Assembly: GCF_049243985.1 (NCBI RefSeq)
Contig: NC_135384.1
Span: 16,550,501 to 16,614,500, forward strand
Direction: 5' to 3'
Length of the DNA stretch: 64,000 nucleotides
Origin: Paroedura picta
Taxonomy: Eukaryota > Chordata > Lepidosauria > Squamata > Gekkonidae
Shown here: in pieces, positions 44,801-54,769 of the stretch
How the letters are laid out: the number at the start of each line of letters is the position of its first letter
How positions within the stretch are numbered: position 1 is the stretch's first letter
Notes under the pieces: model-generated
What the model was told of the DNA's origin: nothing
The model's input: only the letters and a program-made list of their open reading frames with translations
Databases searched by the model: none
Position numbers and translations under genes: made by a program

Positions 44801-47800
44801 GGATTCATCAGGACATTCTGATTATCGTTCCTCGGCAGAATTCCTCGCATAGGCCTGCCAGCAGATACTTTAACAGGGAAGAAATATCAGAAAAGTACAA
44901 GTCCGGACTCACACACTCCTAAAAAAAATGGGAGATTGCAGAAAACTCAATACTATGACATACCCAGGACTCAACAGGGACAAAGGTTTTTTATCTCACT
45001 ATTCCTGCTAACCTTGTTCAACTTGTGTGTCCATATTCCTATTTATTTTATTTATGATAATGTGACTGTAAGATATGGCATTGTAATGTTATTTTGAGTT
45101 TGACTCCCTGGCCTTGGGATAGTGACCAGCAATTCCCTGGCAGGAATGTCTCACAGTTGTATGGAGACGGATGGATCAAGCAACATATGGGGAGGTGAGA
45201 ACCTTTGACCACTAATAAAAGACAGTTTTGTTCTCCCTGTGTTTTTGAAAAGTACACTGAATTCTAGGGGATTGTTTGGCTTTTTTGACAAAGGATTATC
45301 ATTAGCTGTATTTGGCTGTGACACTGTCTATTGATGTAACAGAATTGATTTTTGCTATATATTCCCTGTCATGTGAATTGATGATTTGTTATTGTGGAAA
45401 GAAGCTACATGTGCGATGGGGCGTGAACTTAGGGAGAAGCCCTAAATGGGCTGAGACTCTCGGATCTGCCAGGCTGCCTTCTCCACTACACCTCCAAAGG
45501 AGTTCACGTTCAAGTGAGAAAAATGTGCTTTGGGTTGCTGGCCCTAAGTTCTCAACACCGCCTGAGGAGATCAGAGCCCTGCGGAACCTTCTGCCGGTTT
45601 TGCAAGACGCAGCTGTTCCGCCAGGCCTGTGGCTGAGGCCAGCAGCAACTCCCTAACATCAGAAACCACTGGCCTCTCCGCCTGACCCCACCAGGCTGAA
45701 AATCTATGCTGTCACTCTGAATATCTCCCTCCCCTTATGGAGGTAGCGCAACAGTCTGTATTATTTTAAAAGATTTAATTGTAATGGATTATAGAATTGT
45801 TTTTACTGTAATTAAGGTTGTGAATTTTATAGGGATTTATTTATTATATGAAATGAGTGATCTGGCCTGAGTTTCCAAAGACAGAATATAAATTCCGTAA
45901 CAGCTAAATAGCTAACTGAAGAGTCTGCCTCGGTGCCACAGGTTGGATCCAGCCAGCTTTTTCACTCCATCTTGCCCAATTCCCTGCCTCACTACAGCTG
46001 ATCTTCTGATTCCCTTGACCGTCAAAACAATGGTTGAGAGTCTGTGGCTGATTGCTGCTTGAGAGGGCTTCCTACTGGGGCTCAGATCAGCCAATGGGAT
46101 CCAGATTAAAACCAGCAGCTTTCAAGGCGGGGAAGGCAACTGCCCCATTTCCAACATCTGGAGACCAATAAAATCAGAATCCAGGAGCGCCTTTAAGACC
46201 AACAAAGATTGCAAGCGCTCTTCCTCAGACTTAAAGGTGCTACTGGACTCTGATTTTATTAGAATCACAGAATCATAGAGTTGGAAGGGGCCACACAGGC
46301 CATCTAGTCCAACCCCCTGCTCAACGCAGGATCAGCCCTAAGCATCCTAAAGTATCCAAGAAAAGTCTGTATCCAGCCTTTGCTTGAAGACTGCCAGTGA
46401 GGGGGAGCTCACCACCTTCTTAGGCAGCCTATTGTGCAACTTCAGACCAACACGGCTACTCATTTGAACCTATCCATCTGGAGACCAGTTAGATTCTTAG
46501 GGGATCTGTCGGACCAACTGAATGCTATGCACTGGCTGTAATGCATAATATATTTTTAATAGTTTTGCTACCAAGGACACAGTGGTGAGAGCATTGTTCC
46601 ACTGACGTTCATTCTGGCAAGATTTTTGTCTACTATTTGGAACAAAGGGAAACAAATTGGTTAATTGTGTAGCCTAGTCTTTATTTTCATATGGCACTGC
46701 TCCTTCTCTGCTCTGAATGGTCAGCTTCTCTTGACCACCCTGGAAATTGGTAATCATACGGCGGCCAGCACCCAGACCTTGTATATGCATAAGAATCCAG
46801 GGGAAGTCTAACCTCGATCTTCCTCCCTTCCACAATGCTGCTGTTCAGCTTCTCCCGGGCCTGGTCGGCATCCTGGCTGTTTTCAAAGGTGACAAAACCG
46901 AAGCCCTAAATAAAGAGAGCAGATGTTTGTGAGGCTGGAGGCAAGGGAAGTGGCCCTCCTTTTATTTATTCAAAAACATTTCCCGGCACACCTTGCTCTG
47001 CGGCCAAAGGGAGTCATGGGGGATAATAACAACAATAAAAGCATTTGAAAATCAATCAGAAAACTGGAGTAGCCAGCCAGCTTAACTCGCAGCCCCTGTG
47101 TCCCCCACCGTCCGGCAGTCATGGGATTAGGGCGGCCAGTTCCCCTCCCCTGCCCCCGGCCAACAGTGAAGGATGGAACAATGTTCCCCTTAATGCCCCC
47201 CCCCCACACCTAGCAGAGCAGCTCACATCCTGGGCAGGACAGAACTACCATAATCGTAACATGGGCAACGGGCAGTGTGAGGCCCTGTGTGGCTCCGGAG
47301 CGCTGCCAAGTGGCCCTTCCTATGTTAATGAGGGGCCCCTCAGACACACAGCCTAGAGCAGGGGTAGTCAAACTGCGGCCCTCCAGATGTCCATGGACTA
47401 CAATTCCCAGAAGCCCCTGCCAGCATTCGCTGGCAGGGGCTTCTGGGAATTGTAGTCCATGGACATCTGGAGGGCCGCAGTTTGACTACCCCTCTTCTAG
47501 AGGCAACACTGGGGTGGGGCGCAGGGTTACCAGTTCGGGGGGGGGGAGGAAAGAATGCTTGGAGATTCACGGGTGGAGCCTGGGGAGGACAGGGGTGAAG
47601 AGAAGACGATGGCTTTTATGTACCCAAAGGAGTCTCAGAGCCACTTACAATTGTCTTCCCTTTCTCTCCCCAAAACAAAGCTGAGAGCGCTTTGACGGAA
47701 GAGCTCTGTGAGAACAGCTCTAACAGGACTGTGCCTAGCCCGAGGGCACCCAGCTGGTTTTAATTGGCTGCCACCCCTTGAACCTCACAGCGGATGGCAG

Positions 47801-48988
47801 GCACATGTTCAAAGGGCTGCCAGCCATTTTACCTAAATGACTGACTGAAAGGGCTGCAGGTGCACCTGGCTGCCGTGAGGCTGCAATGGCCCCCAGACGT
47901 TTAGAAAACCCATTTTGCCTCCCTCCGTTTGGAAGGGGGCAAAGTGAAGCCGAGGGCTTAAAGGGCCTGAACCCAACTGGACCAAGGGGGTCTATGCAAT
48001 CTCCAGGGCGCCTCCTCCAAACCTGGGATCGGGGTGGGAAGGGCACAAAGCGGCCAAGCTTGTGACGAATTTAGGTTCACGAGCCGGTTTGTGCCCATCC
48101 CTACACAGGAACACACCGCCTCGCTCGGGAAGCCTCCCTCATCTTATCCCGCCTCCTTAGCCACCTCCGTACCTTGGAGCCGCGCTCGTTGAAGATGATC
48201 TCCACATCCAGGATTTTCCCAAATTGCTAGAGAAGAGAGGGGAGAGGTTTGGTCATTTACACAAGCAATGCCCTGAGACCGTGCAAGCCAAGAGCTGCGG
48301 TCAGTGTCCCTTAAAAATCAGTGCTGCCTTTACCCCTCATGATATTTGCTTCCACCACGATCCCCCAAAGCAGGGGTCGGCAAGCTGTGGCCCTCCAGAT
48401 GTCCGTGGACTACAATTCCCACGAGCCCCTGCCAGCAAATGCTGGCAGAGGCTCATGGGAATTGTAGTCCATGGACATCTGGAGCGCTACAGTTTGCCTA
48501 CGCCTGCCCCAAAGTGTATTCCTCTCCAGGTGCTGAACAGTCAACAGTAAAGCAGCTTGGGCCTGTTTACTGCCCCCCTCATGGAAGCAGGGCTCCTGTG
48601 CTCCACGTCCTGAGTCAGCAGTCTGCTCCAGATCCCTGACTGGTTGCACTCCAAGAGGGAACACCACCGTTTCCACACAGTGAGGATTCTCTGCATTGCT
48701 TCTCTTCCCGGTGCATTGCCTTTTATCTGCTTTCTCCACATCAGTCTCCAATTCCATTTCCCCGTAACGTCCCCCAAACACTTTAAGGGCATGTCTCTAT
48801 CAGAGGTGGGGCGGCACGTCCTGACTCAAGGGTCTAAGGCTCACCCCGAACATCTGCCGCAGGTCCGGATCGCGGAAGCGGAAGGGGATGTTGGAGACGT
48901 GGAGGCGTTTTGGCTGGGATTTGTTCTCTCCGCTCTCGGCATCCTCCGCCTCAGGGGAGAGCTCAGGCACAGGGACTTCTTCAGGCTG
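38837..48988 (-). CDS. rbfox1l: RBFOX-family RNA-binding splicing regulator, rbfox1l (gene span)
   Basis: A nuclear RNA-binding protein that binds (U)GCAUG and controls alternative exons, mainly in muscle and neurons. Ten coding exons are seen: 48845-48988, 48173-48226, 46813-46905, 44552-44612, 43264-43317, 41982-42117, 41158-41197, 40572-40645, 39824-39896 and 38837-38881. All have GT/AG borders and join in frame (774 nt with stop, 257 residues). The RRM is complete: RNP2 in [19 protein letters not shown], then [14 protein letters not shown], then RNP1 GFGFVTF. After the [50 protein letters not shown] and ASLYRGG match my memory of fish rbfox1l better than RBFOX1, 2 or 3. The first visible exon opens mid-protein ([20 protein letters not shown]), so the N-terminal exons are missing. 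In the last exon the usual GGYNRF reads GGCNRF. Confidence 0.92.
39056..39177. mobile_element. Palindromic hAT MITE, 122 bp
   Basis: Centre reduced to GCCAGCGTTC. Perfect duplication CTCTGGAG at 39048-39055 and 39178-39185. In the last rbfox1l intron. Confidence 0.96.
39619..39686. mobile_element. Half of a palindromic hAT MITE
   Basis: Only the right arm is kept (ATGCTGGCAGGGGCTCATGG ... GACCACCCCTG), in the same rbfox1l intron as the copy at 39056. Confidence 0.85.
39824..39896 (-). CDS. rbfox1l: rbfox1l exon, YGRVY segment
   Basis: 73 nt, [20 protein letters not shown] plus VGAM. Acceptor TTTCTCCTACAG, donor ATG|GTGAGT. Confidence 0.94.
40055..40215 (-). mobile_element. 5S-rRNA-derived SINE
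   Basis: Inverse copy: GGAGGTCTCCCATCCAAATG, CCCCGCTTAGCAACAAAGATCTGATAGGAC. Confidence 0.75.
40216..40560 (-). mobile_element. 5S-rRNA-derived SINE split by a MITE
   Basis: The 3' part GCTGCAGCTGACTTATGGAG is at 40228-40247. The 5S-like part GGTGGTCTTCCCACCCAAAC...AGGATCGGACAAG is at 40470-40540. The hAT MITE at 40268-40402 lies between them, so it inserted into the SINE. Confidence 0.78.
40268..40402. mobile_element. Palindromic hAT MITE, 135 bp, inside a SINE
   Basis: Full copy. The flanks TTTCAAGG/TTCCAAGG are a 7-of-8 target duplication. Confidence 0.95.
40572..40645 (-). CDS. rbfox1l: rbfox1l exon, Ala-rich segment
   Basis: 74 nt, [20 protein letters not shown] then AYSDG. Donor GATGG|GTAAGT. 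Confidence 0.94.
41158..41197 (-). CDS. rbfox1l: rbfox1l 40-nt exon
   Basis: Encodes [13 protein letters not shown] with one leading base. Acceptor CATCTAG, donor TAT|GTAAGT. Confidence 0.9.
41496..41630. mobile_element. Palindromic hAT MITE, 135 bp, older copy
   Basis: Diverged arms (GGTAGTCAACCTGTGGTCC; ACCACAAGATGTCTACCACTG). The flanks CACCAGAG/CATCAGAG agree at 7 of 8. In an rbfox1l intron. Confidence 0.9.
41982..42117 (-). CDS. rbfox1l: rbfox1l exon, RGRGR segment
   Basis: 136 nt: [42 protein letters not shown]. The acceptor follows a (CT)n tract at 42118-42150, a strong pyrimidine run. Confidence 0.94.
42999..43205 (-). mobile_element. CORE/MIR-type SINE
   Basis: Inverse copy in an rbfox1l intron: AGTGGCTTAGAATCGCCTTC, CCACAACAGACACCCTGTG, ACCCAGCTGGCTGCATGTGG. 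Confidence 0.88.
43264..43317 (-). CDS. rbfox1l: rbfox1l 54-nt exon, WKINPVVG segment
   Basis: Encodes [17 protein letters not shown] between acceptor GCGTTTAG and donor ACAG|GTGAGT. The WKINP and APDLYT wording is characteristic of rbfox1l; other paralogues have WKLNP. Confidence 0.94.
43558..43722. repeat. GGTTGCCA-ended interspersed repeat
   Basis: GGGATGCCAGCCTCCAGGTG ... CAAATCTGGCAACCCTAAC, both ends visible. Confidence 0.7.
44473..44478 (-). promoter_or_regulatory. rbfox1l: Intronic TGCATG, RBFOX binding motif
   Basis: Reads TGCATG in the sense of the gene, 74 nt downstream of the 61-nt exon donor. RBFOX proteins bind this hexamer downstream of exons to promote inclusion, so autoregulation is possible. 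Confidence 0.4.
44552..44612 (-). CDS. rbfox1l: rbfox1l 61-nt exon, end of RRM
   Basis: Encodes [26 protein letters not shown] closes the RRM, and TKKP rather than TNKK separates it from RBFOX1-3. Confidence 0.94.
45470..45900 (+). mobile_element. LINE 3'-end fragment
   Basis: ORF tail [20 protein letters not shown], then an AT-rich 3' UTR with GAATATAAATTCCGTAA. Related to the piece at 6770. Confidence 0.5.
46165..46465. repeat. GTTGGTCTTAAAGGTGC repeat interrupted by CR1
   Basis: Inverse and direct units (46165-46260) end at TGATTTTATT. The rest of the unit, TTCAGACCAACACGGCTACTC, resumes at 46440 after a CR1 tail. Confidence 0.75.
46262..46436 (-). mobile_element. CR1 3' tail inserted in another repeat
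   Basis: Inverse CR1 3' end from AATCATAGAGTTGGAAGGGG to CACCTTCTTAGGCAGCCTATT, truncated at its 5' side. Confidence 0.92.
46813..46905 (-). CDS. rbfox1l: rbfox1l 93-nt RRM exon
   Basis: Encodes [20 protein letters not shown] through IVEGRKIE, including RNP1. Acceptor TTTATTTAG, donor GAG|GTTAGA. The homologous 93-nt exon of other RBFOX genes can be skipped in frame to give an RNA-binding-dead isoform. Confidence 0.95.
47359..47494. mobile_element. Palindromic hAT MITE, 136 bp
   Basis: Full copy ending CCCCTC. The flanks GCCTAGAG/TTCTAGAG are a decayed duplication. In an rbfox1l intron. Confidence 0.95.
47610..47770 (-). mobile_element. CORE/MIR-type SINE
   Basis: GGCTTTTATGTACCCAAAGG, CCACTTACAATTGTCTTCCC, GAGGGCACCCAGCTGG. 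Confidence 0.75.
48173..48226 (-). CDS. rbfox1l: rbfox1l 54-nt RRM exon
   Basis: Encodes [18 protein letters not shown] exactly as in all RBFOX paralogues. Acceptor TTCTCTAG, donor AAG|GTACGG. Confidence 0.95.
48371..48506. mobile_element. Palindromic hAT MITE, 136 bp
   Basis: Diverged GGTCGGCAAGCTGTGG start. Perfect duplication CCCCAAAG at 48363-48370 and 48507-48514. Confidence 0.94.
48845..48988 (-). CDS. rbfox1l: rbfox1l 144-nt exon, start of RRM
   Basis: An acidic linker ([20 protein letters not shown]) and [20 protein letters not shown] ending QMFG. Length and phase equal the homologous exon of RBFOX1. Acceptor TCTCTCCAG, donor GGG|GTGAGC. Confidence 0.95.
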
Positions 48989-51635
48989 CTGGAGAGACGG
49001 GGGAGGGAAAACAAAGCAGGATCAAACCACACACACACCACTGAGGCCAGCACCCCTGGGCATCCCTACAGAAAGGGCACATGGTTAGAATCCTAGGGCC
49101 TGAGATATTGGCATTTGAGTCCCTCTCCAGACTCAAGCATTCAGAAGCCCAGATGAGGGGGTTCTCCAAAGTGGGCATCATCCAGTCCACGCCCTGGGAG
49201 GTCTTGAAGGGAGATATGGACACTCATGGCAGGCTGCCACCAACCTACAGGGACCAAATGCAGCCCGGTAGAGCGGAGATCCATTACTACGGGGAGGCCA
49301 TTTTTCAGCTGCCGATCAACTGGCCCTTCTCTGCTGGCCACGAGACACAAGCGTGGTCAGTACAAGCAGTGGCACAAGGGGATGGAATGGACAGGTAGTG
49401 GAATGGACTGTACCACTTCAGGTGGCAGGTCGGGGGTGGGAATCAAGACTGGCAGAATAAGCAGGGAACAGAGAGCTGGACTGGGGCAATGGACACCCCA
49501 GATCAAGATCTTGCTCAATCTTAGAAAAGATCAAGAGTGCAAGAACACCTTATGTGTGGCAGGGGAGGAGCTTTCGTGAGTCACTGCCCCCTTCTTCAGA
49601 TAGATCTTATTTTTCGTCCCTCAAGACGTGAGCAGTGACTCATGAAAACTTGGACCCTGCCACAAATTTTGTTTTGAAGGAGCTACAGGGCTCTTCTTCT
49701 TTTCTTCCGCTACGGACAGCCTAACACGGCTAATCGTCTTGAGCTTGTTCAACCTTGTCTTGCTTGCTGGGTGTCTTTGGGAAACCGGCCTCCCAAGGAA
49801 AGAAGGAAGTGGTACGTTACAAAAGGCAGAAGAATCAGAGCAGCTGGATAACTGGGTTGGATCCAATCAGGTTTCCTGCAGGTGGAAAAGGAAGGAGGGT
49901 CTGCTTTGACCCCACCCCAAAAGGCTGCGATCAACCAATCATGAGATCTGCATGGCCATGAACCAATGGAGGTGAACTGGATGAGATGGAGTGAGGAACT
50001 GGCTGGATCCAACTGAGTGTTCAGTCCAGCCTCCCTCTGAGGCAGCCTGCCTCCACGGCCGTTCCTTTATCTATTTACCAGGATGGATCTGCAGGCCCCA
50101 GGTTTCCACCCTGGTCCATGCAATGGTCACACGATGACGGGACTTTTGAAGCAGCTGTTCCCCTTGGGTCTTTTGCTTCTAGCCTTTACAACACGTGAAC
50201 AGAGAAAATACTATTTGCTACCAGGACAGCCTGCCAGATTTAACCCGCTCTCACCTAGCAAATTTCAATGGGCATGGGGGGGGGGGGAGTCAGCCTAATA
50301 TGTTATGGGGGATGTTTTGTGCAGACAACTGGCCTTTCAACTCATTTATAAAGCTGACTCATGAAGCTTCTCGCCCTAATATGGGCAAACAGCAAAAGAA
50401 CAAATTATTTCCGGAAGCAAGGACAGCAGAGAGAGCCACTGCCCAGAACAACCAAGACCTACTGGCTTTCCTGAAGTTATCCTGGTGCAAAGGGGCATCT
50501 GAAACACTGTCCCCATGTGACACTGCAAACCTAAAGCAGCAGTGCTCACTGGCAGAGGCATATTTACAATTACCCTCAACCTAAAGAGCCGTCATTGACT
50601 TCCATTCCTGGCAGAAGGCTTGGCTCTCATTCCTCCCATAATGGTCATTCCAAAGTGGAAGCCAATTACCAATCAGAAGCTCCACCAGTTATGGGCCTTG
50701 TTCACTTTCCTGAAGCACAAGGCAGGGGGCATATTGGGGAGCGTTGCTCCAAAGAGCCACTGTTGGCATGGCCAAGAGTCATTTGTGCTTTCCCAGATGA
50801 TCTCTAAAGAAGCAGTCAGACAGGGACGTATGGCGAAGACTTTCCAATAGAATTGCCGAGGGTCGGACACGACTGAACGGATACCATCATCATTATCAGA
50901 TGATTTCTCTGCACAATGGGCAGACGAGCAACTGGGCTTGTCTCCTCCAGTTGAGGAGAAGGACCCAAGAGCTTCCACCAAAGCCCATTACCAAAGTCAC
51001 CTCTGTTGCCTATTTGAGGCCCAGCCTTTCTTCTTTTGCTTCTTCTCCCCCACCTTTTCCCAGCCAAGGGAACTGACCAGCAAAAGTTTTGTCTCGCATT
51101 AATCAATTGGACAGACACACACTGGCACGCTCAACAACATTAGTGGAAACAAGCAGGACACAAGCTGTGGGTGGAGCAACTTCTGGAAATGATGTGGAGA
51201 AGATCAAAGACCAAACAAACTGTCCCCCCCCCCCGGGTGGCACCTCACCCCTTTCCATGCAGATGGCCCATCTTGACTCACAACGCAAGCACCAAGATGC
51301 AATACTCCAAGGGCACAGCGAGGTGCGGGAGGCCTCCCTTGCAATGTCTGAAGTGTGAAAGGGGGAGGGACATGGAAGAACCTGGGGGACAATCAATCCA
51401 GCAAGGCCAGGAAGAGGGGCAAGTTGAACTTGTCTTTGAGATCCCTACTACCACCTATCAACGAGAAGCTGGAAGATGCACAACTAGAGATGGACAGGGA
51501 CAGTGGGCAACAGGAAGGAGCAAAGTGGCTTGGGTGTGTCCGGGGATATCAATTCCAGCCTGGGACATTCCTGGAGATTTGGGAGTGGATCCCTAGGAGT
51601 ACAGTTTGGAGAAGGATTTCACTTATAATCTATGA
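48989..51635. other. Upstream intron of rbfox1l, no exon recognised
   Basis: I searched the minus strand for the Tyr/Pro-rich N-terminal exons and found none convincing. 49535-49760 contains an AATAAA/ACACGGCTA-type interspersed repeat. The remainder is mixed sequence. Confidence 0.5.
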
Positions 51636-51783
51636 CAGGGGTAGTGAAACTGCGGCCCTCCAGATGTCCATGGACTACAATTCCCAGGAGCCCCCTGCCA
51701 GCATTCGCCAGCGAATGCTGGCAGGGTGCTCCTGGGAATTGTAGTCCATGGACATCTGGAGGGCCGCAGTTTGACTACCCCTG
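51636..51783. mobile_element. Palindromic hAT MITE, 148 bp
   Basis: Longest copy, with a doubled centre (GCATTCGCCAGCGAATGC). Perfect duplication ATCTATGA at 51628-51635 and 51784-51791. Confidence 0.96.
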
Positions 51784-51954
51784 ATCTATGATATACTAAA
51801 GTCTTCCATTTGAAGCAGCCATTTTCTCCAGTAGATCTCCATAAGTCTCACCTGTGTGTGCCTATGACCAGGCGTCACTGCACCAATGCCGAATGATCAG
51901 CTAAAGTTGCAGTTACCATGACACAAGAATCCCACTGCTTCAGAAGACTAGCAG

Positions 51955-52110
51955 GCAGGGACTGTGGCTCAAGCGGTAGAACATCTGCTTAGCATCCAGA
52001 AGGTCCCAGGTTCAATCCCTGCCATCTCCAGTTAGAAGAATCAGATAACAGGCAATGTTCAAGACCTCTGCCTGAGACTCTGGAGAGCCACCACCAGATA
52101 CAGACTTTCC
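51955..52110 (+). mobile_element. tRNA-derived SINE
   Basis: A-box TGGCTCAAGCGGTAGA and B-box GGTTCAATCCC, then CTCCAGTTAGAAGAATCAGA and CTCTGCCTGAGACTCTGG. The tRNA-like head continues into a SINE body, so it is not a tRNA gene. Confidence 0.85.
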
Positions 52111-53284
52111 CCATAATACTTTATGGCCTCTCCATATATTACATACAGATTGGGGAAGTGCCCCCATCCCGTCTCCGATGTAATGCAATCACGCAGGAGT
52201 TACGTGGCCTCCCCAATTCCTGTGCATGGGGTGCCCAATTCTGATCAAGAACTGAGATGTGTGGGGAGAGGGGGCTTCAGCCTCCCCCCATGCATCATTT
52301 CCTCAACCTGATACAGTCCCGGAGACCACCGACACTCCTCCAGGGTCATTTCAGGATCTAGGACAGTCAACGCCCTCCGGGCAAGCAAGCATCTACGCAT
52401 AGGCTTGAGGGCTGTGCAAGGAGCCGTGCTGACCACAAAGAGCCCCAAAATGTTGTCATTAACACAACACACAAGTCCAGCCACTGACAAGTGCAAACAC
52501 ACCACCAGGCAGATTCCCCATACCCTTGGCACCCCCTCCTCCCTCTGCACCTCCCCATAATATGCCATACCGCCCTCCCTCAAAGCCCTGGATGCATTGC
52601 TTGAATGCTACATACTCTCGGTCCATTAAGACAAGTTCAACAGAGATTAAACTCCCCCCACCACCACCAAGGAGGATTAAAAGCACGGGGCAGTGGGTGG
52701 GAGGTGGTTTCAGGCGGAGAAGACAGGCAGGTGCAGTTGCACGGTGAGTAAGGGGTTAACTAGTCATGGATTAAGGAGGCTACAACAAGAGAAACGTGAT
52801 GGAGTCCAAGATGCCTGGGAGAAAACCTGAGCTCGATGGGTGGTCCACGAATGCCGCTCTTAACACCCTGGGGAAGGCCCTAGTCCAGGAAAGAGACAGT
52901 CAATGGGGGGAGGTTAGGCTACAAACACAGGAATTCTTGGGTGCTGGTTCTTGGCAACAGCTTTCCAGAGGAAGACAGAGAAAGGAAATAAAAGGACACA
53001 CACGTTACAAACACGCAATTCCTCCCCAACGTCTTGGCTTTGCCCACCAAGGCAACGGGAGACAGCTGGAGAAGAAAGTGCTACACAACCAGGAGAGCCA
53101 AGCAGGAGGTTTTCAGAAACTCAACCATTCAAACCCTGGAATTGGACCCAGCAAACATTTCTGGTGGTGAAATAGGAATCCCCCCCTTCCCCCCCCCTGG
53201 TTTTGACCATCAGGGGAATCACAAGACCAGCTACAGCAAGGCAGAAAATGGGGCCAGAGTGAGTGGAAAAGCTGGCTGGATGCA
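52111..53284. other. No gene recognised
   Basis: The longest minus-strand frame (52245-52583) lacks splice-bounded similarity to any family, although it lies where rbfox1l 5' exons could be. Confidence 0.4.
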
Positions 53285-53510
53285 ACCTTTAGCACTGGGA
53301 GAGACTTCAAGGACCTCTCCCTGAGCTAGGAGAAAGTCAGCTTCTGCATCCCAGAGGCAGGAGGCAAGACCAGGAGAAGGCCTCGGCTTCCATGCCCTGT
53401 TGTTGGACGTCCAAAGGAAGTGCCTGGCCATTGTATGAGACAGGAGGCTGGACTGTATGGACCACTTGTCTGATCCAGCAGGGCTCTGTTCTTCTGTTCT
53501 CATGCAGGAG
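53285..53510 (+). repeat. LINE-like 3' tail repeat
   Basis: GGCTGGACTGTATGGACCAC, TCTGATCCAGCAGGGCTC and GTTCTCATG belong to a dispersed squamate repeat. Family name uncertain. Confidence 0.5.
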
Positions 53511-53564
53511 AAAAGGGCTGATGACACTGAATCATCATCACCACTATATTGGGCCATTCATGGG

Positions 53565-53665
53565 CATAAGAGTTATTCTTGTAAGAGTTATTCCACGTTC
53601 AATGTAAAGCACCCAGAGCCGCAAGGAATGGGTGGTATAGAAATCCAAATAAATAAATAAAATAA
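53565..53665 (+). mobile_element. SINE 3' tail with AAATAAAT
   Basis: GTAAAGCACCCAGAGCCGCA...GGGTGGTATAGAAATCCAAA, then AAATAAATAAAATAA. Confidence 0.55.
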
Positions 53666-54009
53666 CAAGACAAGGAAGGGGCTTCTCGAGTCAGGCAATT
53701 TTCCAAGTAGGCAGAAAATATGGATTTAAGTTCATCGAAAGCCAACAACTGTGTAGTGCAGACCAAATATACTCCAGGGAGCACAGGAAGTTGAGAGTCC
53801 ATTAAAGGGTGGGGGTAAGATTGGGAAACAGACTTATTGAACCTCTCGGGAGTTTACTGGGAGGAGGTCTGGGCACATGCAGGGAATTTCTAAACTGTTC
53901 CACAGAGTCCCTCAACTTGTGTTTGGATGATTAGACAAGACCGCAAACAGAACAAGGAAAACTCCTAAACCTGATCCACTTGAGCTCCGGGTCAGACCCG
54001 TGTTTTAGG

Positions 54010-54285
54010 ATTGCCAGCTGTGGGTGAGGCCTGAAAATCTCCCAGAGTCAGAACTGAACTCGAGACTGCAGAGAAAATGGCTACTTTGGAGAGCAGACCC
54101 CACAGTATTATGCACCACAAGGAATTACAGTTCATCTCCAGACTTCAGAGATCAATTCCCCTGGAGAAAAAGGCTGTTTTGGAGGGTTGTACTCCACTGA
54201 GGTCCCTGCCTGCCCCAAATCCCGCCCACTCCCAGCTCCAACCCCAAGGTCTCCAGGTGTTTCCCAACCCAGAGCTGGCAACCCT
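54010..54285. repeat. GGTTGCCA-ended interspersed repeat, rearranged
   Basis: ATTGCCAGCTGTGGGTGAGG ... CCAACCCAGAGCTGGCAACC. A second internal start near 54120 suggests two overlapping copies. Confidence 0.65.
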
Positions 54286-54769
54286 ACTCTTCACCCTTTT
54301 CATGAAATCAGTCTGTAAAAGATAATCGGTCGGAGTCATGGTCTGCTAAACATTCCCACCCCCCATAGCTGTTATTCATGCAGGCCCCCCAGCTCCCAGC
54401 TCTGCGTCTTCTAGTGGGACCTCCTCCCTTTTATACATTTTTTTTTAGAAGAACTGGCTGGATCCACAAATCACCTTTGAATACCGGCAATAAGCCCACC
54501 GTAAGCCTGCTACAGCCGAGAGCTTCCTATCTGAGGGGTGGGCCTGGCTCATCCAATCTGTCATGTTAGGAAGACCCAGGGACCTTTGCTTTGATTATCG
54601 CGATGGGAACAATTCAGCAAGACAAATGGCGGCCATTTCCTATTCCACCACTTACAAATCAAAGCTGAAGGAAATCGGAGTCATCCCCTGCTGCTCCCCA
54701 CATAGATCCTGCCTTTGGAGAGCGAGCCGGGGTCTGGGACTCAGTTGGGGGCCGCAGAATGCGGATTAG

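Noticed and set aside
51958-52030. tRNA gene
   Set aside because: A and B boxes are present but the sequence continues into a known SINE body and the cloverleaf is not completed.
52245-52583. Possible N-terminal exon of rbfox1l (frame with PEMTLEECRWSPGLYQ)
   Set aside because: No similarity to the Tyr/Pro/Gln-rich RBFOX N terminus and no matching phase could be shown.
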